Program-made: the position numbers and the translations under genes | Notes under the pieces: model-generated | The model's input: only the letters and a program-made list of their open reading frames with translations | Databases searched by the model: none | Told to the model about the DNA's origin: nothing | Origin: a virus | Strand: one strand, 5' to 3' | Virus record (IMG/VR): IMGVR_UViG_3300037193_003602 | Coordinates: 1 to 23,516 of that record | Length of the DNA: 23,516 nt | Part shown: positions 1 through 7,305 of the stretch, piece after piece | Numbering within the stretch: position 1 is the stretch's first letter | How the letters are laid out: each line of letters opens with the position of its first letter

Positions 1-360
1 TCAATTAAACATATCAGGCTGCGATTTTGATATCGCGGAACGACGAATACGTTTAAGCGCGCGATACACAGCATTCACACTAATCCCATGCTTCCGGGCA
101 ACAGCGTGCATATTATTCCGATTCGCCTCATTAAAGATAGCCAGATCGCGCTCGGTAATCTTGAATAAGTGGTTTTTAGGCACACTGAATACCTGGCCGC
201 CCCAATGTTCGGACAAATGGTTTGAGACATCTATGCCGGTTTGCTCGGCAAGCGATGCATCGACGTTATTGTCGATTAATATTTGTTTGATTTGCGAGGC
301 AATATCATCCAAAAACTCATGCCTAGTGCAACTCATATCTGTTTTTCTATCGTCCAGCAT
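1..360 (-). CDS. mor: Mor/C-family middle/late transcription activator
   Basis: This 119-residue protein is close to the length of Mu Mor (about 129). Visible family marks are the GGQVFSVPK segment at residues 54-62, the turn between the dimerisation helices and the DNA-binding part, and a C-terminal helix-turn-helix at about 79-105 with HAVARKHGISVNAVYR. Mor and C proteins bind a dyad upstream of promoters that lack a good -35 and recruit RNA polymerase. It is the last gene of the leftward early operon, as expected for an activator made late in early expression. The ATG at 360 has GGGAGG about 11 bases upstream; an internal ATG at 336 has no ribosome site. No second C-like gene is visible in the window, so this one protein may activate the late promoters directly. 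The stop codon is the first three bases of the window. Confidence 0.88.
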   Translation of the reverse strand: MLDDRKTDMSCTRHEFLDDIASQIKQILIDNNVDASLAEQTGIDVSNHLSEHWGGQVFSVPKNHLFKITERDLAIFNEANRNNMHAVARKHGISVNAVYRALKRIRRSAISKSQPDMFN

Positions 361-380
361 ATGTCGTTTAACCTCCCGAT

Positions 381-842
381 CTAACCCATTGTTTTTATCG
401 AGCGATCACACCAATTCTTTAGCGACTCAATCACTTTATTAATTTGGGATTGATCTAACCACGCCAAATCATCCACCTTAGTGATACGTTTTACGTAACT
501 GTTAAGAGCCTTCTCGCTGGAGTCCCGTAAAACTCCAGCGTCTCGTAGGCATAGCCAATAATGGCGAGCCAATTTTGCCTGCGGATCATCCGCCAAGCGG
601 CGGGTTGATACTTTGTTGGGGCCCTTGGCGCGAACACGAAAACCCTTGGCCTTCAAGGCCTCCAACACAAGCTCCAGCCCTTTTATGCTTAAATCAGCGG
701 ATGAAGTACGGCCACCCAATGCGGGCATATTCGCCAACATATTGCGGTAATCTTCATCTTGCATACCTAATTCACGGCGAGCGACGTGAATCAGTTTAAT
801 TAACTGGTTGCGTCGATCATTAGCAGGTTTACTTCTACGCAT
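381..842 (-). CDS. Mu gp16-like protein (DUF1018)
   Basis: This 153-residue basic protein has the gp16/DUF1018 signature. An N-terminal stretch at about residues 10-30 contains RRNQLIKLIHVARRELGMQD, followed by DYRNML, a GGRTSSADLS segment and the LVLEALKAKGF motif near residue 60. The family is found in the early region of Mu-like phages, next to mor, and its function is not established. I place the start at the ATG at 842, four bases after the preceding stop, because an upstream reading from 929 would run over the whole neighbouring gene. A GGAG lies about 13 bases upstream inside the neighbour, so translational coupling is likely. The C-terminal half (about 80-150) is helical and lysine/arginine rich, compatible with nucleic-acid binding, but that is inference. 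Confidence 0.8.
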   Translation of the reverse strand: MRRSKPANDRRNQLIKLIHVARRELGMQDEDYRNMLANMPALGGRTSSADLSIKGLELVLEALKAKGFRVRAKGPNKVSTRRLADDPQAKLARHYWLCLRDAGVLRDSSEKALNSYVKRITKVDDLAWLDQSQINKVIESLKNWCDRSIKTMG

Positions 843-846
843 TTGG

Positions 847-1074
847 TTAACTTTTCTCCTGTTTTGCCGAGTCGGTTCTACGGTAGTACCAAACATGCTT
901 CTCGCGGCGGCAGTAAATCTCACGGCCATTAGCGCGCAATTCAGAAATGATGCTATTCACGGCACACACCTGGGCTTTGTTCACGATTTCCATCGTGCTG
1001 TATTCCTGGCCATCGGCCAGCAACGCATCCACTCGCTTTAATCGGGCACTCCTATCAATGCTCGCGCTATGCAT
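847..1074 (-). CDS. Small winged-helix DNA-binding protein (HTH_39-like)
   Basis: The 75-residue product reads as one compact winged helix. An N-terminal helix (RLKRVDALLADG) is followed by a turn, STMEIVNKAQVCAVNSIISE, then ELRANGREIYCRRE and WYYRR, which resemble a recognition helix and a beta wing. This pattern (isoleucine-serine-glutamate-leucine-arginine before the wing) is common in small phage HTH_39-type regulators. The ATG at 1074 has AGAGGTG with good spacing; the GTG at 1080 has no room for a ribosome site. It sits between the DnaT-domain gene and the gp16-like gene in the early operon. A regulatory role is inferred from the fold only. Confidence 0.6.
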   Translation of the reverse strand: MHSASIDRSARLKRVDALLADGQEYSTMEIVNKAQVCAVNSIISELRANGREIYCRREKHVWYYRRTDSAKQEKS

Positions 1075-1076
1075 AC

Positions 1077-1619
1077 TCACCTCTCATCGATTGAATAGAC
1101 GGTTGGTTGGATCGCCCAGGAACGGTCTACCAGTTCCTCCTGCAAAGGGCGCATGCGTTGACCATTGCTATGGATATTTGCAGCGGCTTGCGCCTGTTGA
1201 TCGCGGAATTGGCAATGCTGCACAAACTTGCTATTCCAGGTGTTATGCAACTCGCCGCGCTCTACCCAATACATCACAAATGAAACGGTGCATTCGTCGA
1301 TAAATGCCTTGGTGATGCCTGCCTTCAATAAGTAATCAGAGGCTTTTTTGCTGGGCCGCCATTCGTTGCTCATTGCAGTGAGTGGTTTTTCGGCGCTGCT
1401 GCGAGCCTGCTTAATTTCATGTGAACGCCATTCATGGATGACATGCTTCAAAAACTTGGAGCCCCAACTGTGATTCTTTTGCCCACGCTCCTGCCAATAC
1501 AAAATAAATTCCGGTAATTGATCCTCGGCAAATTCACGCGGGATGGCGCGTTGCTCCAGGAGTTGGTAAACCGCATCGTTAGGGCGCCAAGTTCTATCTA
1601 TAGCGGTAAGTGGCGGCAT
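1077..1619 (-). CDS. Protein with two tandem DnaT-type DNA-binding domains
   Basis: The 180-residue product contains two copies of a domain of about 55 residues. The first (about 10-65) starts WRPNDAVYQLL and continues through FILYWQERG and SWGSKFLKHVIHEW. The second (about 85-140) starts WRPSKKASDYLL and continues through FVMYWVERG and TWNSKFVQHC. The W-x-P start, the Y-W-x-E-R-G centre and the W-x-x-K-F-x-x-H end match the DnaT DNA-binding domain, which in DnaT binds single-stranded DNA during primosome assembly. In a replicative transposing phage this could help load host replication proteins on transposition forks, which is an inference. The start is the ATG at 1619 with GGAG eight bases upstream; a longer frame upstream overlaps the next gene. 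The tail after residue 145 is glutamine rich and not recognised. Confidence 0.7.
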   Translation of the reverse strand: MPPLTAIDRTWRPNDAVYQLLEQRAIPREFAEDQLPEFILYWQERGQKNHSWGSKFLKHVIHEWRSHEIKQARSSAEKPLTAMSNEWRPSKKASDYLLKAGITKAFIDECTVSFVMYWVERGELHNTWNSKFVQHCQFRDQQAQAAANIHSNGQRMRPLQEELVDRSWAIQPTVYSIDER

Positions 1620-1620
1620 T

Positions 1621-1809
1621 CTATTTCTCCACATACTCTTCAATTTCGGGATAAAGTTTGAGAATGCGCTCACGGGTTTTAAGCGACTCGGTGTAAATGA
1701 TGTTCCGCTTATCAAAAACATGCAGGGATAACACCTTAAGAGCGCTGTAAAGTGTGATTGCTTGTTCAGGTGTTAACGTGAGGCTTCGGCGGATAGTTTG
1801 TTTTCCCAT
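1621..1809 (-). CDS. Small hypothetical protein
   Basis: This is a 62-residue protein I do not recognise. It starts with a basic segment (MGKQTIRRSLTLTPEQA) followed by two predicted helices and an acidic end (EIEEYVEK). The beginning, with RRSLTLTPEQA, looks like a short strand followed by a helix as in small ribbon-helix-helix regulators, but the match is not convincing. It ends one base before the DnaT-domain gene, so it is co-translated within the early operon. The ribosome site before the ATG at 1809 is weak (GGGTG). Confidence 0.5.
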   Translation of the reverse strand: MGKQTIRRSLTLTPEQAITLYSALKVLSLHVFDKRNIIYTESLKTRERILKLYPEIEEYVEK

Positions 1810-1824
1810 GATCTACACCCGGTC

Positions 1825-2373
1825 TTAAAACTTGGAGCGCTGTTGCGCCTTAGCTAATTTTTCATTGAAATCATTGAGGGAAATAGACCCATCGTTAAGT
1901 TGGAAAAGCAGGTTTTGGCCTTTTTCCTGACCTACCTGTTCGGCCTCACGAATGACATCCGCCATGCGGTACATAAGCATCGTATAAAGCGATCGTTGTT
2001 CTTGCGTCATGAGCATTAAGATATTTTGCTCATATTCTTGATAGCTGGCGTCGTTAGGAAAGTGGCAGCTTTCATCACTCCGATACTTAAAATCATTCGC
2101 ATATACCTTCAATTGCTCAAGCGGCAATGAACCGTTTGCTCTCAGAAATTCAGACATAACCTTGCCGAACTCTTTTGCCGTTTTGTAATTACAAATCAGC
2201 CCCGGTACTGGTGCCACCAATCCAATTTTGTATTCAGACATGCGTACATTTTCAGCAGCTTTCAGTTGTGGATACTCACGAATCGCATTGCTGCAATTAC
2301 GGCAAACTGATTTGGGTGGGAGAGATAAAAATCTTCCGCAGCCAGGGCACTCTTTGCTGGTATAACCCGCCAT
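1825..2373 (-). CDS. Hypothetical protein with N-terminal zinc ribbon
   Basis: The 182-residue product starts with a four-cysteine zinc ribbon (C9-x2-C12 and C24-x2-C27, in CPGC and CRNC). An unrecognised, mostly helical domain follows, with many aromatic and glutamine residues and a C-terminal NDGSISLNDFNEKL stretch. The ATG at 2373 directly follows the TraR-like gene and has GGGGGT about seven bases upstream; an upstream extension of the frame would overlap that gene completely. Its place between TraR-like and DnaT-like genes suggests an early role in host takeover or replication, but no function can be read from the sequence. Confidence 0.6.
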   Translation of the reverse strand: MAGYTSKECPGCGRFLSLPPKSVCRNCSNAIREYPQLKAAENVRMSEYKIGLVAPVPGLICNYKTAKEFGKVMSEFLRANGSLPLEQLKVYANDFKYRSDESCHFPNDASYQEYEQNILMLMTQEQRSLYTMLMYRMADVIREAEQVGQEKGQNLLFQLNDGSISLNDFNEKLAKAQQRSKF

Positions 2374-2374
2374 A

Positions 2375-2599
2375 TTACTTACCCCCGTAATTAAACCGTT
2401 CACGATCAGCAAACCACGTTGCGCACTCGCTGCAATGTTCAGTTCCTGGAATTGCTTCGCGGCGTTTTTGTTCGATGGGTTCGCCGCATTCCTCGCAGTC
2501 AACCGGGCTAACGGTTGGTGTGGTTTTAATGCGATTAGCCAATGCACGCTCTACAGCTTCATGCGCTAATTGGTTTGCTACATCTACATTGTCACTCAT
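2375..2599 (-). CDS. DksA/TraR-family C4 zinc-finger protein
   Basis: The 74-residue product has the length and plan of phage and plasmid TraR proteins. It has an N-terminal helix (about 5-25, ending RALANRIK), then a four-cysteine zinc finger at C35, C38, C56 and C59 (CEECGEPI, then IPGTEHCSEC), then a short C-terminal helix with ERF. TraR binds in the secondary channel of RNA polymerase and changes promoter use without ppGpp. The family is common in early regions of Mu-like and P2-like phages. The ATG at 2599 is preceded by AAGGGG. Confidence 0.85.
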   Translation of the reverse strand: MSDNVDVANQLAHEAVERALANRIKTTPTVSPVDCEECGEPIEQKRREAIPGTEHCSECATWFADRERFNYGGK

Positions 2600-2632
2600 T
2601 AAAAAATCGCCCCTTGGAAAACGACTAAAAAG

Positions 2633-2869
2633 TTAAGCATCAACAGTTTGATAAACTTGCCCGTCTACAACAGCATTGGACTTTAAATATTCCATGCGAT
2701 TTTCAGCATCCGCTTGGGATAAGGCCCAAATATCAAATACCATCCGCGCCCTACGATAATCAACATAGCTACATGTAAACCGGTACCATGTTTCGCCTTG
2801 GTCATCGACAAAAACATGGTCGCTGTCCGGGGCGTTTTTATCGGGAAATTGAACTACGTTATTACCCAT
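2633..2869 (-). CDS. Small hypothetical early protein
   Basis: The 78-residue product is not recognised with certainty. It starts MGNNVVQFPDK and then forms what looks like a small alpha-beta fold (FVDDQGETWYRFTCSYVDYR, then a helix with LSQADAENRMEYLKS, then a last strand GQVYQTVDA). Small phage proteins with a similar strand-helix-strand layout exist, but no role is known to me. It sits three bases downstream of the membrane-protein gene and about 30 bases before the TraR-like gene. Confidence 0.5.
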   Translation of the reverse strand: MGNNVVQFPDKNAPDSDHVFVDDQGETWYRFTCSYVDYRRARMVFDIWALSQADAENRMEYLKSNAVVDGQVYQTVDA

Positions 2870-2872
2870 GTC

Positions 2873-3382
2873 TCACCCCAACGATTTGGCAAGTGCTTGC
2901 TCTACAGTACCCGCGTGCCGTGGGTACGCAGCGGCGAAGTGGCTCAGTTTGTTGTAGGTGGTGCCGTTGTAGTGGTAGATAAAACCTTGCACTACATCAA
3001 CCCACGGAAGCACCAGTATTAGCTTTCCCCGCCGAAAGCTGTTTTTAGAAAGTGTCTTGTAGTGAGGCCAAAAATAGCGGTGTACAACGCGGTCAATGCG
3101 AAGGGTTTTACCATCCACTGTTGTGTTCGTGTGCTGCTCAACTGAACGCAGTACGGGAATCCTGTTAAACGTTATCCACGCAGTTAGAAACTCCAGGCAA
3201 AGTGCCGCGAATAAAACGACACCCTCGGTTATCAGCATCAGCAGCACGCACGAAGTGGCAAAATATGCGCAATAGGTTTTACCGGGGAGCGTCACCAGTT
3301 TTATTGGCTTGAAGAAAAAGTAACCATGCAATGCACATATCACGATTACAGAAATAAGCAGGATTGAATTATTAATGCCCAT
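2873..3382 (-). CDS. Putative membrane protein
   Basis: The 169-residue product has a hydrophobic N-terminal half. A first membrane segment lies at about residues 5-23 (ILLISVIVICALHGYFFF), and one long or two shorter segments at about 38-70. The C-terminal 95 residues are soluble, basic and aromatic rich (HRYFWPHYKTL, then LPWVDVVQGFIYHYNG). The ATG at 3382 directly follows the stop of the upstream gene and has GGGAAGG seven bases before it. Early membrane proteins in phages often act in superinfection exclusion or host alteration, but nothing specific supports either here. Confidence 0.55.
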   Translation of the reverse strand: MGINNSILLISVIVICALHGYFFFKPIKLVTLPGKTYCAYFATSCVLLMLITEGVVLFAALCLEFLTAWITFNRIPVLRSVEQHTNTTVDGKTLRIDRVVHRYFWPHYKTLSKNSFRRGKLILVLPWVDVVQGFIYHYNGTTYNKLSHFAAAYPRHAGTVEQALAKSLG

Positions 3383-3383
3383 A

Positions 3384-3716
3384 TTAAGCCTTCCCACCAG
3401 CGCGAAAGCTGGATGAATTGTTTGCTAGCTCGCCGTTAGGCAGTTGCGGATATTCATAAACAACCAATTCATCCACAGCACAAACTACTTCCTCACAGAG
3501 CTTGCGAAACTTGGGTTTAATTTCAATAATGCCAAAATCAGCGCAGCGATGGATTTCAGTCATAACTTTTGAGAGTGCATCGCGAAGCTTTTCTAAAACC
3601 TCATTACTTTCACGCTGTTTTATAAAATATTCTTCAATGCGATTAGTTAGTTCGGCTTCCAGCTCGGTCGTCGGCTGTATATTAAGAAGCTCGCTGTCAG
3701 TTAGATTGTTATACAC
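3384..3716 (-). CDS. Hypothetical protein, GTG start
   Basis: The 110-residue product is acidic and helical in its first two thirds ([20 protein letters not shown], then [17 protein letters not shown], which could form a coiled coil). It has a serine-rich C-terminus and I do not recognise it. The start is a GTG at 3716 with a perfect AGGAGG six to seven bases upstream, inside the end of the HD-domain gene. The two genes overlap by eight bases, so they are coupled in translation. Confidence 0.5.
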   Translation of the reverse strand: MYNNLTDSELLNIQPTTELEAELTNRIEEYFIKQRESNEVLEKLRDALSKVMTEIHRCADFGIIEIKPKFRKLCEEVVCAVDELVVYEYPQLPNGELANNSSSFRAGGKA

Positions 3717-4524
3717 CTGTGGCCTCCTTGCTGCGCTGCCATACTTGATGGAAATGCTCCACGCACTTTTGGGGGTCTTGGTAGCTTACTGTGCGCTCCA
3801 GAAATTGTTGTAGTGCATCCTCTAAGCCAGCAGCGCTGTAGAGTATTTCAATCAATCGGTCATACGATTCGGTGCCATGCATCACATCGTAAAAGTTTTG
3901 CTTATGGATCATCCGATTAAGCAAATAAAGGCAATGCTTAATGACCTTTATCGATTGCTCGTTTTTGCGGTCATGGACAACCAGACCTATACCATGCGAC
4001 CTGGTCATGATTTCCGTAAACCGGCCTAAAAAGCGTGATTTGGCTTGCTCAGGTGCTAGCGCCGTAATTCGTTCAGGCAATGGCTTTACGCCAATGATCA
4101 GCGCCCATTCGTCATCATGCCGTGGCATCAAGTCGCGTTGTTCTGTGGCGAGTAATCTTAGGTCCGCGTCTTTTACGCATTGCGGAATAGAGGTAATACC
4201 AAAACTACCGAGAACAGCTTTCTCAACGGTTTTTTCAATAGATTTATAGTCAGGCAAAAGTTGCTTTAACGGGCGCGCAACGTCACCAACAAACGCTTCG
4301 GCTGCGTCATGAAGCAAGCCGGCCAGTGCATGTTCAGGCGGAACAATTTCACTCACTAACACCGAATGCTGTGCGACGCTGTAAAACTGCGTGGTATGAC
4401 CATTGAAGCGGCACAAATTCGACAACGCATGCGCAATAGCTCGGATGGTAAACTGATTTTTTTCAGGATGAATAAAATTAAAGTATTTGCCTTCAACGGT
4501 AAGAATGTCGGGTCTAATTTCCAT
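3709..4524 (-). CDS. HD-domain phosphohydrolase (YfbR-like 5'-nucleotidase type) with C-terminal extension
   Basis: The 271-residue protein has an HD hydrolase domain at about residues 15-185. It is marked by [14 protein letters not shown] (metal ligand H53), [15 protein letters not shown] (H72-D73) and [16 protein letters not shown] (D119 or D121). [14 protein letters not shown] between them is typical of phage and bacterial YfbR-like enzymes, which remove phosphate from deoxynucleoside monophosphates. The likely role is in the nucleotide pool during infection. After residue 190 there is an extra helical region of about 80 residues ([18 protein letters not shown] onward) that I do not recognise and that is not part of the usual domain. 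The ATG at 4524 has GAGGTG upstream and overlaps the preceding stop region. It belongs to the early operon. Confidence 0.75.
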   Translation of the reverse strand: MEIRPDILTVEGKYFNFIHPEKNQFTIRAIAHALSNLCRFNGHTTQFYSVAQHSVLVSEIVPPEHALAGLLHDAAEAFVGDVARPLKQLLPDYKSIEKTVEKAVLGSFGITSIPQCVKDADLRLLATEQRDLMPRHDDEWALIIGVKPLPERITALAPEQAKSRFLGRFTEIMTRSHGIGLVVHDRKNEQSIKVIKHCLYLLNRMIHKQNFYDVMHGTESYDRLIEILYSAAGLEDALQQFLERTVSYQDPQKCVEHFHQVWQRSKEATGV

Positions 4525-4525
4525 C

Positions 4526-4702
4526 TCACACCTCTACTTTTGTTAAATCTGAGCTGTTGATACCAACAAAGGTATTCCACACCGAGTAACAACTGTTGCA
4601 TTCGATAACGATATCCAAATGACTGCCATCATCTAAATCGACGATATCCACCTGTACATCTTCATCAGCGATTTCGGCTTCGCATGTAGGGCAATTGGCC
4701 AT
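4526..4702 (-). CDS. Small zinc-ribbon protein
   Basis: The 58-residue protein is essentially one zinc ribbon. [10 protein letters not shown] gives C4 and C7, and ECNSCYSVW gives C35 and C38, with an acidic loop ([10 protein letters not shown]) between the knuckles. Such small ribbons often bind nucleic acid or a protein partner such as RNA polymerase. The ATG at 4702 follows the DUF3164 stop at once and has a GGGGGTG ribosome site. It is the third small zinc-binding protein of this operon. Confidence 0.6.
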   Translation of the reverse strand: MANCPTCEAEIADEDVQVDIVDLDDGSHLDIVIECNSCYSVWNTFVGINSSDLTKVEV

Positions 4703-4703
4703 C

Positions 4704-5315
4704 TCACACCCCCGCAATATCAAGTGGAATTTGCTTGTAGCTATCAGTTTTTCCAATACGCTCATAAACTCTGATATAGGCTTTTGAAAAGACTCTCTGC
4801 AATGCGTCAGCGATAATATTCATTGCCTGTACCCAACGTTCATCAGGGAAATTGTGGCGACGCAGCGACAGCACTGCCGCTGTGCGTAATTGACCATCGG
4901 CGTTGGTGCGGAAAATGTCATTTACGATGGCAACCATGTATTGATTTGACGTTCCAGACCAATCCAAAAGGCATTCATCAATCAGCACCTTTGCCGCATG
5001 AATGCGCTCATCGAAAATAAGAGCGTCAGCATTAGAGCGAATAATTCGATAGCTCCCATCGAAACTCGTTAGCGTAACGTTGCCTTTAATGCCGCCCAGC
5101 TTCACACCGTATTGTTCAGCAGAAAGTTCAACAAACGCTTCAATATCACCAAACACATCGGCTTTCAGTTTGATTAATTGATCGCGCGTCATTTTCGCTT
5201 TTTCAACAATGTCCATAACCAATTTGTCGCGCATTAAATCGATTGGCTTAATGGTAGAGAGTGGGCGCAATGCGCCCGATCCATCTTCCTTATACCCGTC
5301 TGGTACCTGATTCAT
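4704..5315 (-). CDS. DUF3164 family phage protein
   Basis: The 203-residue product matches DUF3164 over its whole length. Marks are the GALRPLSTIKPIDLMRDKLV start, FGDIEAFVELSAEQYG, the GGIKGNVTLTSFDGSYRI core, DERIHAAKVLIDECL, and the end with VFSKAYIRVYERIGK. The family is conserved in early regions of Mu-like phages near A and B. Its function is not established, although the placement suggests a part in DNA metabolism. The ATG at 5315 has GGAGG seven bases upstream in the end of the preceding gene. Confidence 0.82.
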   Translation of the reverse strand: MNQVPDGYKEDGSGALRPLSTIKPIDLMRDKLVMDIVEKAKMTRDQLIKLKADVFGDIEAFVELSAEQYGVKLGGIKGNVTLTSFDGSYRIIRSNADALIFDERIHAAKVLIDECLLDWSGTSNQYMVAIVNDIFRTNADGQLRTAAVLSLRRHNFPDERWVQAMNIIADALQRVFSKAYIRVYERIGKTDSYKQIPLDIAGV

Positions 5316-5317
5316 AA

Positions 5318-5518
5318 TTACCTCCGTTGATTTTCGGATGCCTTGGCAACAGTCACTTTCGCGACCAAGCCGCTGGCATATTTAGCTTCAACCTGAATTG
5401 CGTGAAGTGCGGTTGCTGCATTAGAAAAATTGCCGGATTCCATTGCGCTGTTGAGCTTTGCTAAGTGAATGTTCAGCATACTTACCGCTGCATCCAAATC
5501 TTGTTTGGCAGTACACAT
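5318..5518 (-). CDS. Small hypothetical helical protein
   Basis: The 66-residue product (MCTAKQDLDAAVSMLNIHLA onward) looks like two or three amphipathic helices and is not recognised. Its ATG overlaps the TGA of the upstream gene (ATGA at 5515-5518 region), and its stop lies two bases before the DUF3164 start, so it is clearly part of the operon. A longer reading of the frame to 5638 would overlap the upstream gene fully and is not used. Confidence 0.5.
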   Translation of the reverse strand: MCTAKQDLDAAVSMLNIHLAKLNSAMESGNFSNAATALHAIQVEAKYASGLVAKVTVAKASENQRR

Positions 5519-5811
5519 CAGTGCACCGCCTTCGCAGATGACTGCGTATTGCTTGGCTCCAACCATCTCACCAGCACACCGGAAACCTCGGCTTGGTAAA
5601 CGCCAAATTCCAAACCGTGAATAAACGTTGAACCGCACGCTTTACCGTTCAGCTTTTTAGTTTGTGGTGCGTGCGCAATAGCAATCACCGCGTCGTTTGC
5701 CTTGATGGAAATATTCAAAATCGAATGGCCACCTTCATGCAGTACCTGGGCGCACGTCGCAACCGACAGGGCAAGCTTTGCCTCTTTGCAGAATTCTTTT
5801 TGCTGGCTCAT
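5518..5811 (-). CDS. Hypothetical protein
   Basis: The 97-residue product (MSQQKEFCKEAKLALSVATC onward) has mixed helix and strand character, a central HEGGHSILNISIKAND segment and a serine-rich tail. I do not recognise it. It overlaps its upstream neighbour by four bases (ATGA type) and its downstream neighbour by one to four bases, which supports real translation in the operon. Confidence 0.45.
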   Translation of the reverse strand: MSQQKEFCKEAKLALSVATCAQVLHEGGHSILNISIKANDAVIAIAHAPQTKKLNGKACGSTFIHGLEFGVYQAEVSGVLVRWLEPSNTQSSAKAVH

Positions 5812-6143
5812 GAAACCCTCCGCACGGTTATCGCATCAGTGTCTATCGGCAACGCAGAAACGTAGGTCACGGAAACACCGCTTTCCAGCCAGCCTTCCTC
5901 AGTATGGAAAAGCGCTGTGAATTCTTCTGCTGAATCGCGGTCAATTACTTCCCAGCCTTTACGGCGCATCATGTTAATGACGGTAACAAAACCAATTTCC
6001 AGAATTGCTTCAATGGAAGATTCAACATCGAAAAAACTGGCGAGTTCATGCACTAATTCATCGTTGCATTTGGAAGTGTCAACACGGAAGTGCACAGTGT
6101 TGGATTCGAAGTCCTCCAATTCGTATTGTCTTATTACACCCAT
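5808..6143 (-). CDS. Hypothetical phage protein, possibly DUF2528-like
   Basis: The 111-residue acidic protein starts MGVIRQYELEDFESNTVHFR. A central helix VHELASFFDVESSIEAILE is followed by INMMRRKGWEVIDRD, then a strand-rich end with EEGWLESGVSVTYVSALPID. The layout of a strand pair, a helix with a W or F, a segment about R-R-K-G, and a closing strand resembles the DUF2528 proteins found in early operons of transposable phages. I rate that resemblance as weak. It lies directly downstream of the ATPase gene B, touching it. Confidence 0.45.
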   Translation of the reverse strand: MGVIRQYELEDFESNTVHFRVDTSKCNDELVHELASFFDVESSIEAILEIGFVTVINMMRRKGWEVIDRDSAEEFTALFHTEEGWLESGVSVTYVSALPIDTDAITVRRVS

Positions 6144-7297
6144 TACGCCACCTCATTAATTACATCGGCGTCGATCTTATCCACACCGATTTTTGCGGCC
6201 AGATTCATGGAGGCAACCAAAAAATTTCCCACTGCGAGTGGGTAAAGTTGGCTTTCGTTATTGCGACTTACAAGACGGGAGGCGATAGCAGTAATGCCTT
6301 CCTGGTTGATCACGTCTTTTGCGGATTTACCGATGCGGGCAAGGCGGTGATGGATAAAATCTTCCAGCTTGGAAACTTCAATTGGCGGGAGTGTTACAAC
6401 CTCGCAGCGCTGCACAATTTCGCGCACTTCAGGATTGCGTTCGCTCAGTTTTATCAACAGCTCTGGCTGACCGATTAAAATGATACTGATCAGCTTGGTA
6501 TACCCCACTTCCAATTCAAATAGCCGCTTTAAATGTTTAAGGGTGGGGATCGGTAAGCTGTGGGCTTCCTCAATCACCACACAAACGCGCTGGCCGCTTT
6601 TGTGGGCGTCCTTGAGCACACGGTGTAATTGTTGGAAGCGTGCCTCTGGCGAGGATTTGAGGCGCTCCATCGGTGCTACAGTGGCCAGGATCGCTTCGGC
6701 AATATGGGTGCTTTTCAGCGTCTTACCTTTCTTGTCGTTATCCTCCGCCGCCAGTACATAGGGCTGTACTAAAATCACGGGTATATTTTCATTGGCAATG
6801 CGTTGTTCCAAGCTGCGGCGCACAGTTGATTTGCCGCTGCCGCTCTCGCCGGTCACTGCTAAAAAGCCACCATGTTTGGCGGTGCTATACATATGCTCGC
6901 GCACATAGCGAAGGTCCGGGCTGACCCACATATCGTCGTCGCATTGCAGGTCAGAAAACGGATCACGCACAATTTCAAAGTGCCGTTTGGCGGCTGGTGT
7001 TAACGTTTGCTTGCGTAGTAACATATCAACGTCCTCCTGGGACTGATTACTTTTGTGATCAGGAGCCTGGGTGTTGCTGCACTCAGGCTCCACTTTTGAA
7101 AACGGGTCTTTCACCATTGCGCCATGCGTTACCAGGAATTCAACAATGCGCAGCCGCAACACGTTTTGCTCTACACACTTTGGCCATACTTCATGGTTAA
7201 TTAATTGCGCAATGGATGCCTTGCTTAACCCACAGTGATCCGCTAACGCCACTTGTGTTTGGTTTATCTCGGCCAATACTTTTTTCAGCTTTAACAT
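6143..7297 (-). CDS. B: Transposition target-activator ATPase (Mu B / ExeA-like AAA+)
   Basis: The 384-residue protein has two parts. Residues 1-55 form a helix-turn-helix (NQTQVALADHCGLSKASIAQ), as in Mu B proteins. Residues 110-350 form an AAA+ ATPase with Walker A GESGSGKS at about 150-157, Walker B VCVVIEEAH at about 238-246 and a sensor-like IILIGQPEL near 275-283. By family, B binds target DNA with ATP and brings the target to the A transpososome, also giving target immunity. A DPFS motif occurs twice, at about 63 and 112. I use the ATG at 7297, which has GAGG six bases upstream; a GTG at 7309 has no site. It is just downstream of A, as in all transposable phages. Confidence 0.88.
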   Translation of the reverse strand: MLKLKKVLAEINQTQVALADHCGLSKASIAQLINHEVWPKCVEQNVLRLRIVEFLVTHGAMVKDPFSKVEPECSNTQAPDHKSNQSQEDVDMLLRKQTLTPAAKRHFEIVRDPFSDLQCDDDMWVSPDLRYVREHMYSTAKHGGFLAVTGESGSGKSTVRRSLEQRIANENIPVILVQPYVLAAEDNDKKGKTLKSTHIAEAILATVAPMERLKSSPEARFQQLHRVLKDAHKSGQRVCVVIEEAHSLPIPTLKHLKRLFELEVGYTKLISIILIGQPELLIKLSERNPEVREIVQRCEVVTLPPIEVSKLEDFIHHRLARIGKSAKDVINQEGITAIASRLVSRNNESQLYPLAVGNFLVASMNLAAKIGVDKIDADVINEVA

Positions 7298-7305
7298 TAC
7301 CAACC

